Counted from the stretch's first letter, positions 26,557 to 40,100 are shown. The stretch: 64,000 nucleotides of DNA from Stratiolaelaps scimitus (GCA_019614645.1 JABWDB010000004.1:4154001-4218000), one strand, 5' to 3'. Numbers and translations: made by a program. Notes: generated from the letters alone by a model not told the origin.

Positions 26557-29500
26557 ATGTCAGTTGTTCGCGAAGGTATGTTGGCAGACAGTACTTATAC
26601 GTCTTTGGCGAACTTTCGGTGCACGCTGCCCGTTTGCTGTGGTTAGCCGATTTCTCCCCATCAGCGCTTTTCATGAAAACTTCATTTAGAAATGAATTAA
26701 TAATTGCCCACTTCCACTCTCTATCTAGTCCTGTCAGCTGTTGTTGAGCTGGTGCGCACTCGTCGAGCACATCGTGTTTCTCTGTTTCACTAAAACTCGA
26801 ATAGGTAATGAGTGCATAGGTCCGCTTGAGCGTGATGATATCGTCTTGGTGTTCTTCGACCATAACCGCGGTGTCGTGCATGATTGAGATTGCTATCAGC
26901 GGAACAACGCCGCTCCGAAAGCTGATCGAAAGATAGCTTATGCAGCGCTCATATTTGCCGCTTGGGAACTAACAACGGCGCGTCCGTGTGACAATCGCAT
27001 CCTCTCGAGGTCATGCTCAGGCTAGAGGTGTCTCACTTGTTTGTGCCGATCACTTCTGCAGATTGCAACAATATTTTGAATAACATCGCACTCCATACAG
27101 ATAGATCGATTGAGATGCATAACCGCCACCAACTGGAGGTGGTGAAGCCGGTCGAAAACAATAAACTTTATAATTCCACTATTATTATATGGATTATATC
27201 GGTATCGGAATAATACGTAAATATCAATATTATTCTCGCGCTGTAACTCCATACGCGTTGGCAATGGCCTACCCCGGAAGCCAAAAACCCACTTAGTCAC
27301 TTTCACATGCTCGCACAATAAACTATAATTACATCGGCTGGCATATTTATAATGTTATAAAATATACATTCTGGTATGTATATTTTGTTTCAAATGAAAT
27401 GAATTGTGTGTATATGCCATAGCCGTAATCAGAACATATCCGTAATCCCCCCACAGGTTTACCTGATGGAAACGACATTCGTGAGTTATTTTCGCTCGGC
27501 AAAGCTAGGAACGTAATCTTAAAGGGCGCCGACAACTATACGGTCAACCCTTGTCTGTCCCACATCATTCTCTCCTAATCTCATCATTTTGTTACTGTGT
27601 CGTTTTTTTTTATAATTCAGCATGTTTTAACCGTTACATTTCATACAAGTATGTCGGGCTGGATCCGACGTTCCAGAGCGCCGTTTGAAGAACGTCAGCA
27701 TATGCTATCAGTTGAAAAAGTACAGCAGGCGACGTGCAATGCACTTTTTCTACTATTTAGTTTTTCATATTACTAAATTCGGAGCAGTTTCTTGTCTCTC
27801 TCTCGAGTTGCGCTAGCGAGCGAATTTGCGCGTTGACATTTGTGACAAATGTTGCCTTTGTGTTTACAACTTATCATTTATAGCTGCTAATTTGTTTATT
27901 TCAAAACTTCGCCTACTATTCCCCACCTGAGCAAATAAGCGGTGTGAATGTATCTCTGGTTATGCCACCCCCGGCTGTTCTGTGGGGGAGAAATTATTTC
28001 TCAAGATAATGTAATGCAACGAAAATTTAGGATGTTCTGTTCGTGTCCGATTTACTCGGCAGCGTGCAATTAAGCTAGGACTTTCGGGTGACTTTGCAAT
28101 TCGGTAAGTGATTGCAGTGAAATGCGGAGCGCGTTACGGACTCTTCCTACTCGTCTGTAGTGAACGACCAATAATTTGCTGAACAATAGATCACGAGACA
28201 GGGAGCGATATGAAGCATCTTTGATATTATGCAGCAACTCTATAGTTAATATATCATTGTACTTCACCATTGTGGCTGGTCCTTTTCATGGGGCGGGCGC
28301 CTGTGTGTTAGTGCGTGGACTGGTTCTTCGAAATACGCACTCGTCCATATTGTTACACTGGCAACAGGGTGTCAGTCGTCGATGTCGGGATAAATCTGTG
28401 CCTGTCGCAGGATATATATATATATATATATATGTAATAGGAGTGTGTATCCTTAAGCATGCATTTACATCCGTAATAATAATGCTATGCTATGAGTATT
28501 TATGCTTATTGTAAGTTGGCTTTCGCTATGATCATCATTGCGGCTGATGCATGGTGTTTTGAACTACTGGTCACTAAATTGTGAAAAGAGGAGAGGTAAA
28601 AAAGTAATATCACTAAGTAATATCACAAGTAAAAACTTCTTTTACTTGTGATATCACTTAGTACAAACTTCCGAAAGCATCGATTTGACCAAAGCCAGCC
28701 CAACCGACAAAACTGAAACACAATATACCGCCTTTCTAATCTCTATTCTCGTTGAAAATTACAGGCAACCATGATCGAGCATGGAACGATCCCCCCCAGT
28801 TTGGGTATACGGCTGGTGGAAATGGACCCGCAGGTCGGCAGAGGACTCAGCTAAACAAGCGTGTAGCTTATCTTCCTACCGGTATGACTACAGAGTCCTC
28901 TAGCTCGTCGCCTCCCGTTCAATCGGCAACGGCCGTAAGCGAATCGGTTTCAGCTCCCGTACCGATCCCGTTTCCCGGAGTTGTTCCACTCGACCAAAGT
29001 GGTTCGATTCCCTCGCCAAACATTAATGGTAGGAGGACAACGCCAACAATGAAGAAAATTCAAACTAATATGATGATGTGTGGTGGTGTTAAGCAGAGTT
29101 TGGTCTTGCACAAATTGCAAGCAGTGCTATCACATCTACCTCACTTTCTCCTCGTTTGACTCGTGATATTTTTTTCTGCTGTTTTGTTGTTCACCTTTGA
29201 CGTGCACCTTGTATATGTCCGTTTTTCGGAGTAAGCAAGCGAATGCATTTTTTTACACGGCATATCCATAGACAATAGGCGATAATAACAAGAATTATTA
29301 TAGATTGTTCTGTTGTGGTAATAAATAGGTGCTGCTTTAGCCGATGTCCAGACGATTGTTACGATCGATGAACACTCCGAGTGCCCGTCCGCTAGACTGT
29401 CCCGGCCTCTGTTAGCAGATGTTGTATGGGGATAGAATCATACCACAGTCTGAACTATTTGTTTTTTCTTTAAGTGTTCACCCCTCCGGACTTTCATAGG

Positions 29501-31019
29501 CCCAATGCAACACCTCCGTGCGGAAGTCCCCCGAACCTTCTTGATGGAAAGGTCGATATTAGCAAGGTGCCAAATATCGATTCCGCAAAGATGATGTCTG
29601 AAGTGGATGCAAATATCAACGGTAAGTTTATCATGGTAGCCATTCGCTCTATTTTGGTCCGACATAGAGAACATAAATTCAGTTTTCAGTTTAAATTCAC
29701 AGCAACGTCAAGGAACGCACGTAGAACGTAGTGCTAGAGATCAACATACGCGATTGATCGCTATAAGAAAGAGAGAGAGAGAGAGGAGTTATAACAGAAC
29801 CGATGCACAGACTATAGTTCGACGATCTTGCGCAGCCTTTGGGACTTCAGGTCAATTCAGGCCTGAACCATTCGCTTGGCCCCGATCGAAATGCGCAGCC
29901 GATGGTCACGATGGTTTAAAGATATTGACGGTTCATTTTTTCTCTTCACAGAAATGCTTAACCGAATACAACCGAGCGTTAGCGGACGCAAATTGGAAGA
30001 CATTAAACGGCGTCTAGACGTGATGCGTAACCAGTGGAAGGATGGACACATATCGGAAACTACCCAGAAGCGGATGTACCTTTTAGCGCAGAGTACGTTG
30101 GCAAATACCGTCGAGGAGGCCCTCTCCAGTCGAAGACTGTGACAAAAACTGAGAGTTGGTCTATTTAGACGGCCATACAAGACCGGAGTGTTTCGAGATC
30201 GATACAACATCGCAATTTCTGCCATTTTTCGAGCTTTCAGTGGCCGAGTGACTCAGTATATATAATATATGATACCTACGCACGTTGAAATCTATATCAA
30301 ATTGATACTATGAATATTTCATATTGAAATAATTAACTTGTTTAGAATGAGCAAGCTACATAGAGAGCTACACGCCGAGATGAGACGCTCCGAGAGGAAT
30401 GCCGTCACATATTGAAAATTCGATTCTGCCGTGATGACAAATGTGGAAATTCATCAACGAAATTCATCAGTTTGTACTCTTCGTGCACGTAACGAATGCC
30501 CTGCTCAGCATCACAACTGTCGATTATAGATACAACTGCCGTAATCACCACAACATTACAGCTATTGTTAAATGTTGATGGGTATTGTTCGATTGTTGAA
30601 TTTTCTCTGTATTTAGGCATTTCCGATTGCGATTTCGACGAAGCCGCCCGACTTCAAGTCTCGCTCATCCGTGATTCATCTTGTGAGGTATATCTCGCGA
30701 TCCACAAAAGCCACATATCTTTTTGAGCCTTGCATTGTACTGAGATAGTACGATCTGCCTCTCTAACACGATCTTCAGAGTCGCTATTGTCAAAGGAGTA
30801 GATGTCTGCACTTGCGTATACCAACGGTCACTTGATCGTAGCTTCCCAAACTGCTTGGTCGTTTGGAGACCCTCTCTGATCATAAAATACCCGTTAGAAC
30901 GCTAAGAAAGCTTCGGTCAAATTTGCTAAACGATCACTCGTCGGTTGCAGGTTGCCCAGTGGATTGTTGGTGTGAAGCACGTCATTCTCGAATGTCAAGC
31001 GCAAAACATCCATAAATGA
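26557..31019 (+). CDS. SRA1: SRA1 (steroid receptor RNA activator protein) homologue
   Basis: Coding exons: 26557-26575, 28765-29028, 29475-29621, 29952-30092, 30617-30687 and 30951-31019. They join in frame to 236 residues, about the length I recall for human SRA1. Residues 7-21 (GNHDRAWNDPPQFGY) match the conserved N-terminal WNDPPQF signature. A Pro/Ser-rich linker follows. The C-terminal helical domain spans about 144-236, with DIKRRLDVMRNQW, KRMYLLAQS and VAQWIVGVKHVI marking its conserved blocks. Donors and acceptors are GT/AG with matching phases (1,1,1,1,0). The tiny first exon MSVVRE|G rests on phase, a GTATGT donor and ATG context, and is less certain. SRA1 protein modulates nuclear-receptor and other transcription, and its fold resembles a splicing-factor domain. 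Reading through the GTACGT donor at 30093, or the donor at 30688, would give shorter C-termini. Confidence 0.85.
28412..28433. repeat. (AT)n microsatellite in SRA1 intron 1
   Basis: Pure AT run. Confidence 0.9.
28612..28662. repeat. 23-bp inverted repeat hairpin
   Basis: ACTAAGTAATATCACAAGTA AAA (28612-28634) pairs with 28640-28662 with one mismatch across a 5-base loop. It lies in SRA1 intron 1. A partial direct repeat (AGTAATATCAC) precedes it. It could be a MITE remnant or a replication template-switch product. Confidence 0.85.
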
Positions 31020-31706
31020 TCTTAGAGAGTTGGGACAACCTCCGAGCAGCAACGAAACCGACATCCGTCTGAGAAGTAATTGTATTTGCGACGACGGAAT
31101 CAACAACGTATTGGACACTGCTGCTGACCATGATGAAGAGACGATAAATCCACGAAGGTGCCACCGAGGAAAGGGAGCAGCTGACGAAAGCCGAAATCTC
31201 TGAAGTTTGCTACATTTCACAGCCCTCCGGATCGGTTCTGATATGGGAACGCGGGGAGGGCGGGAAGAGAAAGCCACGTGATAACTTGCACTTAACTATA
31301 ACTTCCGACTTACCTATAAAGTTCACACACATATATATATATATATATACCTAAAACAATGTAAATATTATAAAAGTATTACAATTGGTGTCGTTATTTC
31401 TACTTTAATAGTAGTGTTAGCAGTGATAGGTTTTTGGTGATGAGCACAGAGGCTCACTTCACTTCATTGTTCGTTTTTATTGTGTTCGTACCGTATTTTT
31501 GTCATTGACATTTATGGTTACCATTTCTTTGTGTTTTTTTGCATTTTGTGCGTTGACTTTGTCATCTCTATTATTATTATTATTATTATTATATAAAGAA
31601 AGGCTTGTTTTTTCGATTTCAACTGTTTAATTCGAACCTCGCACTAATACAGCTATTGTCCGTAGGTATTGTCCATTAACTGTGACTACATTGTTTTGAA
31701 AAAATG

Positions 31707-31712
31707 AATAAA
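31707..31712 (+). terminator. Possible SRA1 polyadenylation signal
   Basis: AATAAA about 690 bases after the SRA1 stop. It is canonical in form, but the long distance leaves its use uncertain. Confidence 0.3.
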
Positions 31713-31745
31713 ACGCCAATCTTCGTTGATTTTTTTAGAAATAGG

Positions 31746-31775
31746 GGTGTTGCCATGCTAATGCATGACAACACC
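31746..31775. repeat. 12-bp hairpin
   Basis: GGTGTTGCCATG and CATGACAACACC pair with one mismatch around a 6-base loop. Confidence 0.7.
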
Positions 31776-32413
31776 GTAACCGGCCCCTCTTCTGGAACTG
31801 TTGACAATGTATAAAACGCCAGCTTGAGACCCGCTTAAAAATCATCGGTCTATTTTTAAACTCACAGTGTGCTCTCGCTATTCCCTCTCGTGTGATCCTC
31901 CTCTTTGCCATATCTACAACTACATAACTAGTTCTTGTAGTAAGGGGAATTATTTTCTCGTAGCCTTTGACGCACTATCCCGCGATATGTTTGTCGATAT
32001 TATTTCCAATTATTTCAGATTTTTCTCCCGTTGTATGTGCTTGGTTTGGCCCTATTTTCAATTCTAGTCATGGTTTATTAGCAATCACTTTCTTGTGTGT
32101 ACGTATCGTTGACGCAGTGTCGAGTAATCATATATGTATAATAGTTCCATGCCGTGTCCCTCAGGGTTCCCTGTTGTGGATCCACCTATATCTGTCGCCC
32201 ATATAAATCACCTTATGTCCAGAAGAAGCGAGACGGCACAAAATACCATATGCCACTATCATAAAGCAGATTTTGGAAGTCTTGCCCTGCTGCTGACGTC
32301 AGTGATATTCAGAGGGACCTGGCTGATATTAAGATAAGATATTAAGATAAAGATTTTTCAGGATCAGGCACTTACTCAGAATACTGTACTGTCTTTTATG
32401 CGTCATACGTATG

Positions 32414-32631
32414 TCAGATAAAACTTATTAAATCATTTTTCGTTAATATCAGCTTCTTGAAACTGACGCGCGGTTCCCCGGCTTCTACGTCGCAATAAAG
32501 TTCAATCGAATCCCAAATCTTCATAGACCGTGCGGCAACGGCGAAATAAGTCTTTTCTCTGTCAGAAATAAAACCGGGAGCTTTATCGCGCACTGACGCA
32601 TACGTCGCACCGTAAGTCGCGCGAGCAGCTC
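32414..32631 (-). CDS. Doubtful terminal exon, unknown protein
   Basis: After an AG acceptor (CATCTGCAG) the minus strand stays open for 72 codons to a TGA. The peptide has ordinary, mixed composition (for example KTYFAVAARSMKIWDSIELY), unlike the low-complexity chance frames nearby. I recognise no family and found no upstream exon, so this may be a chance frame. Confidence 0.2.
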
Positions 32632-33125
32632 CTGCAGATGGGATTGTGTACACTGTCGAATTGTCGGCGTAGGCTTTTGGTCATCACCGCACGCTCAATT
32701 CGCGGCACACAAAATGTGTACGGTAATCAATGAAACAAATGCCGAAAAAAGTTCTCAGATAGATGTCGGCAACGCTCTTCGTATCATGCATCCCAGTCGT
32801 TCCGTTTCAGCCTGCACATCGCGTCAGCGCGTGTGTCCCAGATACGACGTCATCCACTGTACGAATCAGATTAAGGTCGATGTGCGTCGTCAATGTTTCG
32901 CTGATCGACCACCGAGAGCCGTCCGCTCGTCTGCTCGTTCAGTGTGTTCCAAGCAGCTTGGCAATCTTCTTTCGGCAGAAGGGTACATTTTCCTCAGCCA
33001 GGAAGACTACTTCCTATCCAAGAGATTTCCTTTCTAGCTTGACTTGTAAACTGCTGCTTTTGTAGACCGCTTTTCTACCCTTTGCCGTCCAGCGAGCCCG
33101 AGCGGGAATTGTTCCAAATACAACG

Positions 33126-34215
33126 ATGGGTTGGCTATTAATACTCTGGGCAATGTTGGCTGTCACCGCCTTCGCCACTCCGCTGGATACGCCGCCAGCG
33201 GCGAACACCGAAGTGTTAGATAAATTGGAGCGCGCAGTGAGGATCAAGGGCCTACTCCGACAATTGGACAGTCTGCCCGATAGCGATCTACGGGAGCTGC
33301 TCGTTCAACTTCGGGCGTTACGCCGACGTCGTATGACGCCGACGCCGCCGCCGCGAGACCTCACGAAGGTCCCGATTGGCCAACTCACCGAAGACGAGTT
33401 AATGCAAATTGCAAACCTCATCCCGGCAATCGAAAAGCGTCCTAAGAAGCGTGAGTAAGAACTAATTCAGCACGTTGATACGACCACAGCTGCCTTAACG
33501 CGTGGCTTTGCTAGCTAAGAATGACGCGCTGATCGGCGTCTAGTAAAATATAGCAACTCGACGCCTACGTCTTTTGGGATTTTCGCAGCAGATGGCATTG
33601 CTATGAAACGAGTGGGTTTGCTATATACAGTACACGTAACACCTCCAAGGCGAACATGTAGCACTAAATTGATGCAACTCTTACCTCAGCTGTTTTCCTG
33701 TTGTTATTGTTGTCGTTGTTGTTACGTGGTCTTTTTTATGGTTCAATAACGCAATTATCTGCTTCCATTTTGAGGGTAGAACTGGTCATATAATTGTGCT
33801 ATGCAATCTATCTCCGATGTCTACTATACAGAATGCTTGCCCCGATCGGTTCTCACTGTATGTCGTGTCGATTTTTTTCTTGCTGAAAATTTCAGCCTAT
33901 GTACCGCTTGATATACCCCACGATCTAACTCGTATACCGATGTCGCAATTTATTGAGGCGTTTCGCATCGTCCACCCGGAGACGGACGTAAAAAACCTCG
34001 AGGTGAAGTTGCAGAACAAGTATGACAGTGTCTTCGGCGAGGAGGAGCGACAAGGAGGCACGGGCCAGAAGGAGGACTCCGATAAAGATACGAACGATAA
34101 GGATATAATTGCGAAAGATCAAACTCACACTAATGATACGCACAGCAAGCCGATTATTATGCGAACAACATTGGCTCCAGGATTAGATGGTCTTGGTTCA
34201 GATGCTGATCACTAG
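33126..34215 (+). CDS. Two-exon secreted protein of unknown function
   Basis: Exons 33126-33450 and 33896-34215 join in phase 1 to 214 residues. The ATG has A at -3 and G at +4. A signal peptide is clear: MGWLLILWAMLAVTAFA, with a cut expected before TPLD. Exon 1 then gives a Leu/Arg-rich helix-prone stretch and a proline patch. Exon 2 gives a second, more divergent half and a highly polar Lys/Asp/Thr tail. Each exon carries the same short motif: PRDLTKVPIGQL (about residue 77) and PHDLTRIPMSQF (about residue 115). This points to an old internal duplication. There is no cysteine framework and no catalytic motif. I recognise no family. It sits between SRA1 and ANKMY2 in the same orientation, with its own spacing. 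A basic KRPKKR just before the intron could be a prohormone-type cleavage site, which is speculative. Confidence 0.75.
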
Positions 34216-35440
34216 ATCGCATATCGCTCCCAACGTAGTAAGGTTTGATCGTGAACGTATATGTGCACTAAGCGTCGTTGTAATGATGACAATTGCGGTC
34301 ATTCCTTGACTACATCCAGCACCTGTATCAGTTATACACGTAAGAGAAACGTGTACGATTTCGATCATGGTGAATATGTAAGCAAGACAGCATTTATGAA
34401 TCCCTACCAGTGCTAATAGGTCTAACAAAGGTCACCGCTAATCACGCGGTTGAAACGACGCCCTCAAACATCCATATTACGGATTAGGCTAACGAATTGG
34501 TTTGACTAGATATATCCTTGCTCGGCGTGTGCGTGAATCGCTTTAGCATGATCCTCTAATACAGGATGAGGGCAGAGATGTTGTGTAGATGGAATCAGAG
34601 TGGTCATTGGAGCCCGGCAATATCGGCACAAGTACTTTTAGACCTAGTTCAGATCATCTGGTACAGCCTTGAGCGTCAAACGCGTGCGTGCGCTCACGCT
34701 TACCCAAACAATTGCGACCATTAGTGTCATTAGCGGCTTGAACGTCTGAACGTCACTTAGCCTGCTGGGTCCTGGTTATCAAACTAATGAAGTTCCACAA
34801 GCTTTTGTAAAGGTTTATTGACGTTGTATATCCATATGTATGTCCACAAACGTTATGGTAACCATCAATGACACCTTAGGTGACTTAAAAGGACAACATT
34901 CACTGTTGTAGTGTTACTAAATGTATGGTGGATTGATCAGAAATAATTCTTACGTCTTCGGAAAGCATGGATTGTTGAATTTTCGCTGATGGATAGCACA
35001 CGGCGAAGTTCGTCGGACAAAGCATGCACGCACAAGAGCATCTATTTAAGTAAATAAAGACAGAACATGTTTATTTATACTCGTATTTGTATTCATTGTC
35101 TGAACTTAAGAAAATTTAACCGACTGAATTCGTCGAAGGGCAAAATGTAGCCAACTGCTATGTCTCAGGTTCTATTGTTCATTCGAGCTGACCACATATT
35201 GTTGTTTAAGCACAACAAGTTTGTTGTTTGCCAATCTTGTTTTGTGTCTATATTGACAAAAAACATGTTTAAAATGTTTTGAAAGAGATAAACTAAAAAA
35301 GAATATTGAAGAGGCTCTTCCGAATTAGAAATGCTTTCCTGATACTCAGCGTTTCATTCAGTTTTCTTCATTCTGTCTAGGCTCTGTTGTGTTGCCTATA
35401 AATTTTGCCTTTCCATGCGCGTTGTCTGTTCTAGACGTTG

Positions 35441-35471
<31 letters not shown>

Positions 35472-37101
35472 TTATACAGTCTTACCGGGAGCGACAATGA
35501 CGCTCGTCTTCAATGGTGATTTTCAGGCACTGCAAGGTTAGGTTAGCGTTCATTTATATGTAGGAGAGGAAGTCGGCTAAGATCGATCCGGCGTAGAAGA
35601 TCCAATCGATTTAACCGGCACGTGGTGACCCACTTTGCTAGGGCTCCATTGGTTACAATAGGCCATCATGTCCCGTGGGACGCCTGCGTGGGCTGACAGG
35701 TACGATCACCAAGTGCGTGTCTTGCTCGGTAGTTCTATTCTAGTATCTAGTATCTCTCATGGTCAACAGCCATGCTACGAAACCACAATACAGATGTTCT
35801 GTGTATTCTTATATATGTATTAGGCTGTGTTTCACACGTGTTTCATCTACCGAACGAACGGTGTTAATTAACAAATAATGATCGAGTACTAAGCGCATAT
35901 GCCAGCCAGCGGGGAATGCACAATAGCTTGGATTTGCTTTTTTTTCCAGATGTAGAATGTTCTACATTTAGAGCGAACACCCTTTTCGAAGGCCCAACCA
36001 TTACTTCATTCTCGAATAAATACAGTATCAATATACGACAGGTAACATTATACACCGGACACCGGATTCGAGCACGACGAAGCCCCAGCATAATGTTGCA
36101 ATTTGTATCACAATGCCTTGCACGATAGCATAGTAGACTGTAATTTTAATCGTATTTGAAACATTTTAAATAACGCACCAACGACATATCATTATTGCCT
36201 TCATCTATCGCTTTAATTTACTTCACAGGCCAAGTACGTTTTTTTGTCATAACCCGTATAACTCTCTCATCCGTTAGCGGTAGAATTCTCTCGAAAACCG
36301 GTCGAAGGGCGCCGAAGGGATTTTCAAATGGCAGGCACATGGGTGGGCTTCCTTTGAGGGACACGCTAATTCCATGCATGTCTCACTCATTTCTGTTGCT
36401 CTGTTACGATACGTGCGGCAGTGTGTTCTCCATTAAGCTGTTACTGCAGTAGCCTTCTGAGGTATAAGTGCTCACCTGTATTTTGGGTCCTGTTATTTTC
36501 CACGACCCGGTCTACTCGAGTGCTTTTAATCGAGTAAATCGTGCTCTTTGTGATTCATCTGAATTTGTATGTATTTGTGGCGCGTAGCATTGACGACGAG
36601 CTTATAGTTTGTTTGTTTGTTTGTGAAATCGGCCGTCAACAACGGGTTGAACATCGACTCTGCGTGAGTGCACAAAGTAGCTGATATACCCCGCCTGCCA
36701 TCACGTTAAAATCAACTCGAACGAGGGTGGATAAGCAAGTAATTCGATCTTTAGAGAGAATAGTTTCACAAAGCTGCGCGCTCGTTGTTAGTTACCAGCC
36801 GAGAAGCCCAGAGCTTATCATGACCTAAGAATAGTCGGTGTCCGTTTCTTTGATATTCACCAGCTTTAACTCTTTGTGGATTAATAAGTGTGTGGAGTAG
36901 TAACGCATTAAGCGCCGGCTGCCGTGGACGATTGTCGACGTTTACTTGTTCATTTGAAGTTCGTTGCAACCGTAAAAATGAGTGATCTCTAGAAAATATA
37001 CATATACATGTGCTTTTATAATTGACTAGTAAATAATGCTTTTATATACTGCTATGCGTTAAGAATAACCGTTGACTTATTTGTGTATCTCTCCGTTACA
37101 G
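34216..37101. other. Intergenic / ANKMY2 upstream region
   Basis: No coding exon is supported. An (AT)n run lies at 35442-35467. The ANKMY2 start codon follows a splice-acceptor-like CTCCGTTACAG, so an untranslated first exon probably lies in this stretch; I could not place it. Several AATAAA-like strings occur near 35050-35060, too far from the 34215 stop to assign. Confidence 0.5.
35442..35467. repeat. (AT)n microsatellite
   Basis: Pure AT run. Confidence 0.9.
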
Positions 37102-37106
37102 ACAAC

Positions 37107-40100
37107 ATGTCGCTAATTAAACTATGCCAGTCGAAGGATGTGGACCTGGGCAAAATTCGAGGAATACTCTTGAAAGGTTGGTTGGCAGTTCGAGCCCGAT
37201 CTTTTACATGTTTACCATTCGATGTGAGTAGAGCGTGTACAACATACGCTATATACGTTATTATACATGTAGCGATGATATTATTTTATCATCTTACTTT
37301 ATTGTATAAAATATCCGACGACAACATGTAGGGACTCACCTGTTTCTCAAATGCATACGCCCCAATGGACCAGATTGCTTTTTGCCCATTGAGTTGGCTA
37401 CACTTTGCGAGCGTCGTCTTCCTTTCGCTTAAACCACTAATTAATTCGCTGACACGTTAAGTCGCTTGTGGCGCTGTAAGAATTTCGATCCCTATATGTT
37501 TAGTTTGCCACGCGCTTATCCACGCATCTGCCCATTAGTTTCAAGTGAACGGAGGCAATGTTCGACATGAGACCTAGCCGCCAGCGCGGTCGCTTGAACG
37601 GCTAAGTCTCGGGCTGTAAATAGCAGTAGGTTCGAGGCTCGCGACGTGACATGAAGAGAATTTGGGCATTGCAAAAAGTGAAGTTTTAATAAACCGATAA
37701 AAAAAATCCTTTACATGACGCCGTCTCTTGGCATTAAAGTTCGTGGTAAGACGTCACTCGGTTCTCCCCACGACCCCTCGCCTGACTTGCATAATGATTC
37801 ATATACCTTCTACTACATATACCTGTTTTAAGTGTTTTAGCTAGGTATTTTAATTCAAGGTAGTTATTTGATTGGAGCGAGGCAGCTTCGTTGTCGACGA
37901 AAGCTCTTTTTCTCGACGAACAACTCGACGAGTTTGATGGGCAAGCTCTTAGTTGAGTCGGTGCATAAGTAGCGTGTGTATTAAGCCGCTCCCGCCATCT
38001 GAATCTTGCTTTAGGTAAAGGAGAAAGCGGCTTGGATGCGCTGGATGATCAGGGCATGACACCGCTGCAGCACGCGGCGTTCAAGGGAAACGCCGATCTG
38101 GTCAAGCTGCTAATCGAGCATGACGCGAATGTCAACACCTATGAACACAACGAAGGTATTCATTCGTGGCTCATTAAATCAACGGCATACTGAACATGTA
38201 GAATGATAACACTAACATCTACGACGTCAACAACGTAAATCGTTTAATGACAATGTTTGATTAGTGCTTCATGTTAGAAATGGTCCAGACTGATATAGGT
38301 TGAATCGAGTTCAGAAAATGAGCACACTTTCTTTAGCGTTAGGAAAATCAGAGTAAAATCATAATAATTATCAGTAAATATCGAGAAAGTTTTGAGCGAA
38401 GGTTAATTTCGCCAGCATTCATACACGATCGGTCTCGGTAGAATTTCGTGGAGATTTTTTCTAACACAAGCTAACTTATTTTTTATAAATGAACGGAGTA
38501 AATCGAAATGCTGAATCATTTCATAACTCATTTCTGTGGATTGTATCTTTCGCAGGCTACTCAACGTTAATGTTCGGGGCGCTATCGGGAAATGTGAAGG
38601 TGGTCCAAGAGCTCCTCGACGCTGGAGCGAAAACTCATACAGTGAATAAGGTGCGCGAAATATATTAGACAACGGAGTATTAGCTAACCGGCAACCGGGT
38701 TGGTTGAGAGTTCGTCGCGGTGGCGTTTCAGCGCATATATATCTACTATAGGATTGTTTGGGTGAATTACGGAGCTGCTTTCATTCGTTGACTGTTTTGA
38801 TTGAAGGTAAACCGGACGGCATCAGAAATGGCAGCATTTCTGGGCATGAAGCACATTGTCGCCACAATCAAGGGTTACGTGCCCATGTCGGACATCATCT
38901 ATTACACCTTGAAGCAGGGTGAGTCAGTCAACTCAGTCAGATAACACTACTATAGGCACTCGGCATCGGACTTTAAATGCAATCCTCTTAAAATGTAGTC
39001 CCTTGTTGTTTTGCGGAAAAAATCGCCCATTTTTATATATCGTATGGGCTTTCACCAATCTCAAGTTTGAAGTTTACATTACATTTTGCGACAAATCATG
39101 ATAAACTTATATCGATGTTGATCAATTCTTGCTTTCAGGATTGGAAAGCGAAGCACGGTTACCGGCTGAGTGGGCGGAGCCCCTCCGGACGGTGATTATG
39201 CAAGCGAATGTACATCCGGTTCGCGTCGCCTACACCTTGGAGAAGTATCCAGAAATCGTCGACAAAAAGGTTGTAATGAACAACAACAACAAACGCAATC
39301 TATTGATGCTCATTAGTACTTCGCAATTGAAAAGTACTTGTCTACCCCGGTGGTGCATTCGTGACCGCCTTGCAATCCAAGGTAACACGGTAGTCCACCT
39401 AAGGGATCGAGTCCCACCGGTATACAATTGCATTTAAGGGGTCCGTCTTGCGAAGCAATGCAAACAGCGAAAATCACTTGTGCTTATCAGACGGGTTATG
39501 CTGCGCATGCTTTTACACCAATGTCTGCAAGGTTTTTTCTCGTATATACCGCAAGCGTCTAGCGGCAGTGTCTGAGTGGAGATACATGAGCTTTTCATGG
39601 TAGGAATAGAGGCGGGTTCATAAAGAGAGAATTCTGCATTACCTGTTCTTGTTTGGTACAGGTTTGTTCCGTTCTGCAAACGATGAGCGAACGCTACTTC
39701 AAGAAGGATGGAAATGAGTGGCTGTCAGGAAAAATCCACTTTGTGAACTGCATCATCGAGCAGGTGTTGAAAAGCGGCGTGGACGAATGCCTCAAGAGCT
39801 GGTTGAAAGGGCGGCCACAGGATGGTTTCAAGGTAAATCCTTATCCTCCAAATCCTTATGTAAAACCCTACTTGTAGAAGTTGGGCTTTAAGTTCACCAA
39901 CCGTGAGACACATAAATAATAACAGTAGCCCTACTAAGGTCTAAGGCACTAACAAGCTCGTTTATCTCCTGCATTATGTGATGTGTGTTTGAAATCCAGT
40001 TGAATTTGGACAATTTCATCCGGATGTGCGTTCGAAGCTACGCCTTTCACGAAAGCGGTGAATTTCGCCAGATGGTGGCCACGTTAGCGCACACCTCCCA

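Larger units (their letters stand above)
31020..33125. other. Intergenic region between SRA1 and secreted-protein gene
   Basis: This holds the SRA1 3' flank, an (AT)n run (31330-31350), a (TTA)n run (31568-31592), a hairpin (31746-31775) and one doubtful minus-strand exon (32631-32414). Nothing else is supported. Confidence 0.6.

Noticed and set aside
30894..31277. 127-codon minus-strand frame
   Set aside because: It overlaps the last SRA1 exon (30951-31019) on the other strand and has no family resemblance.
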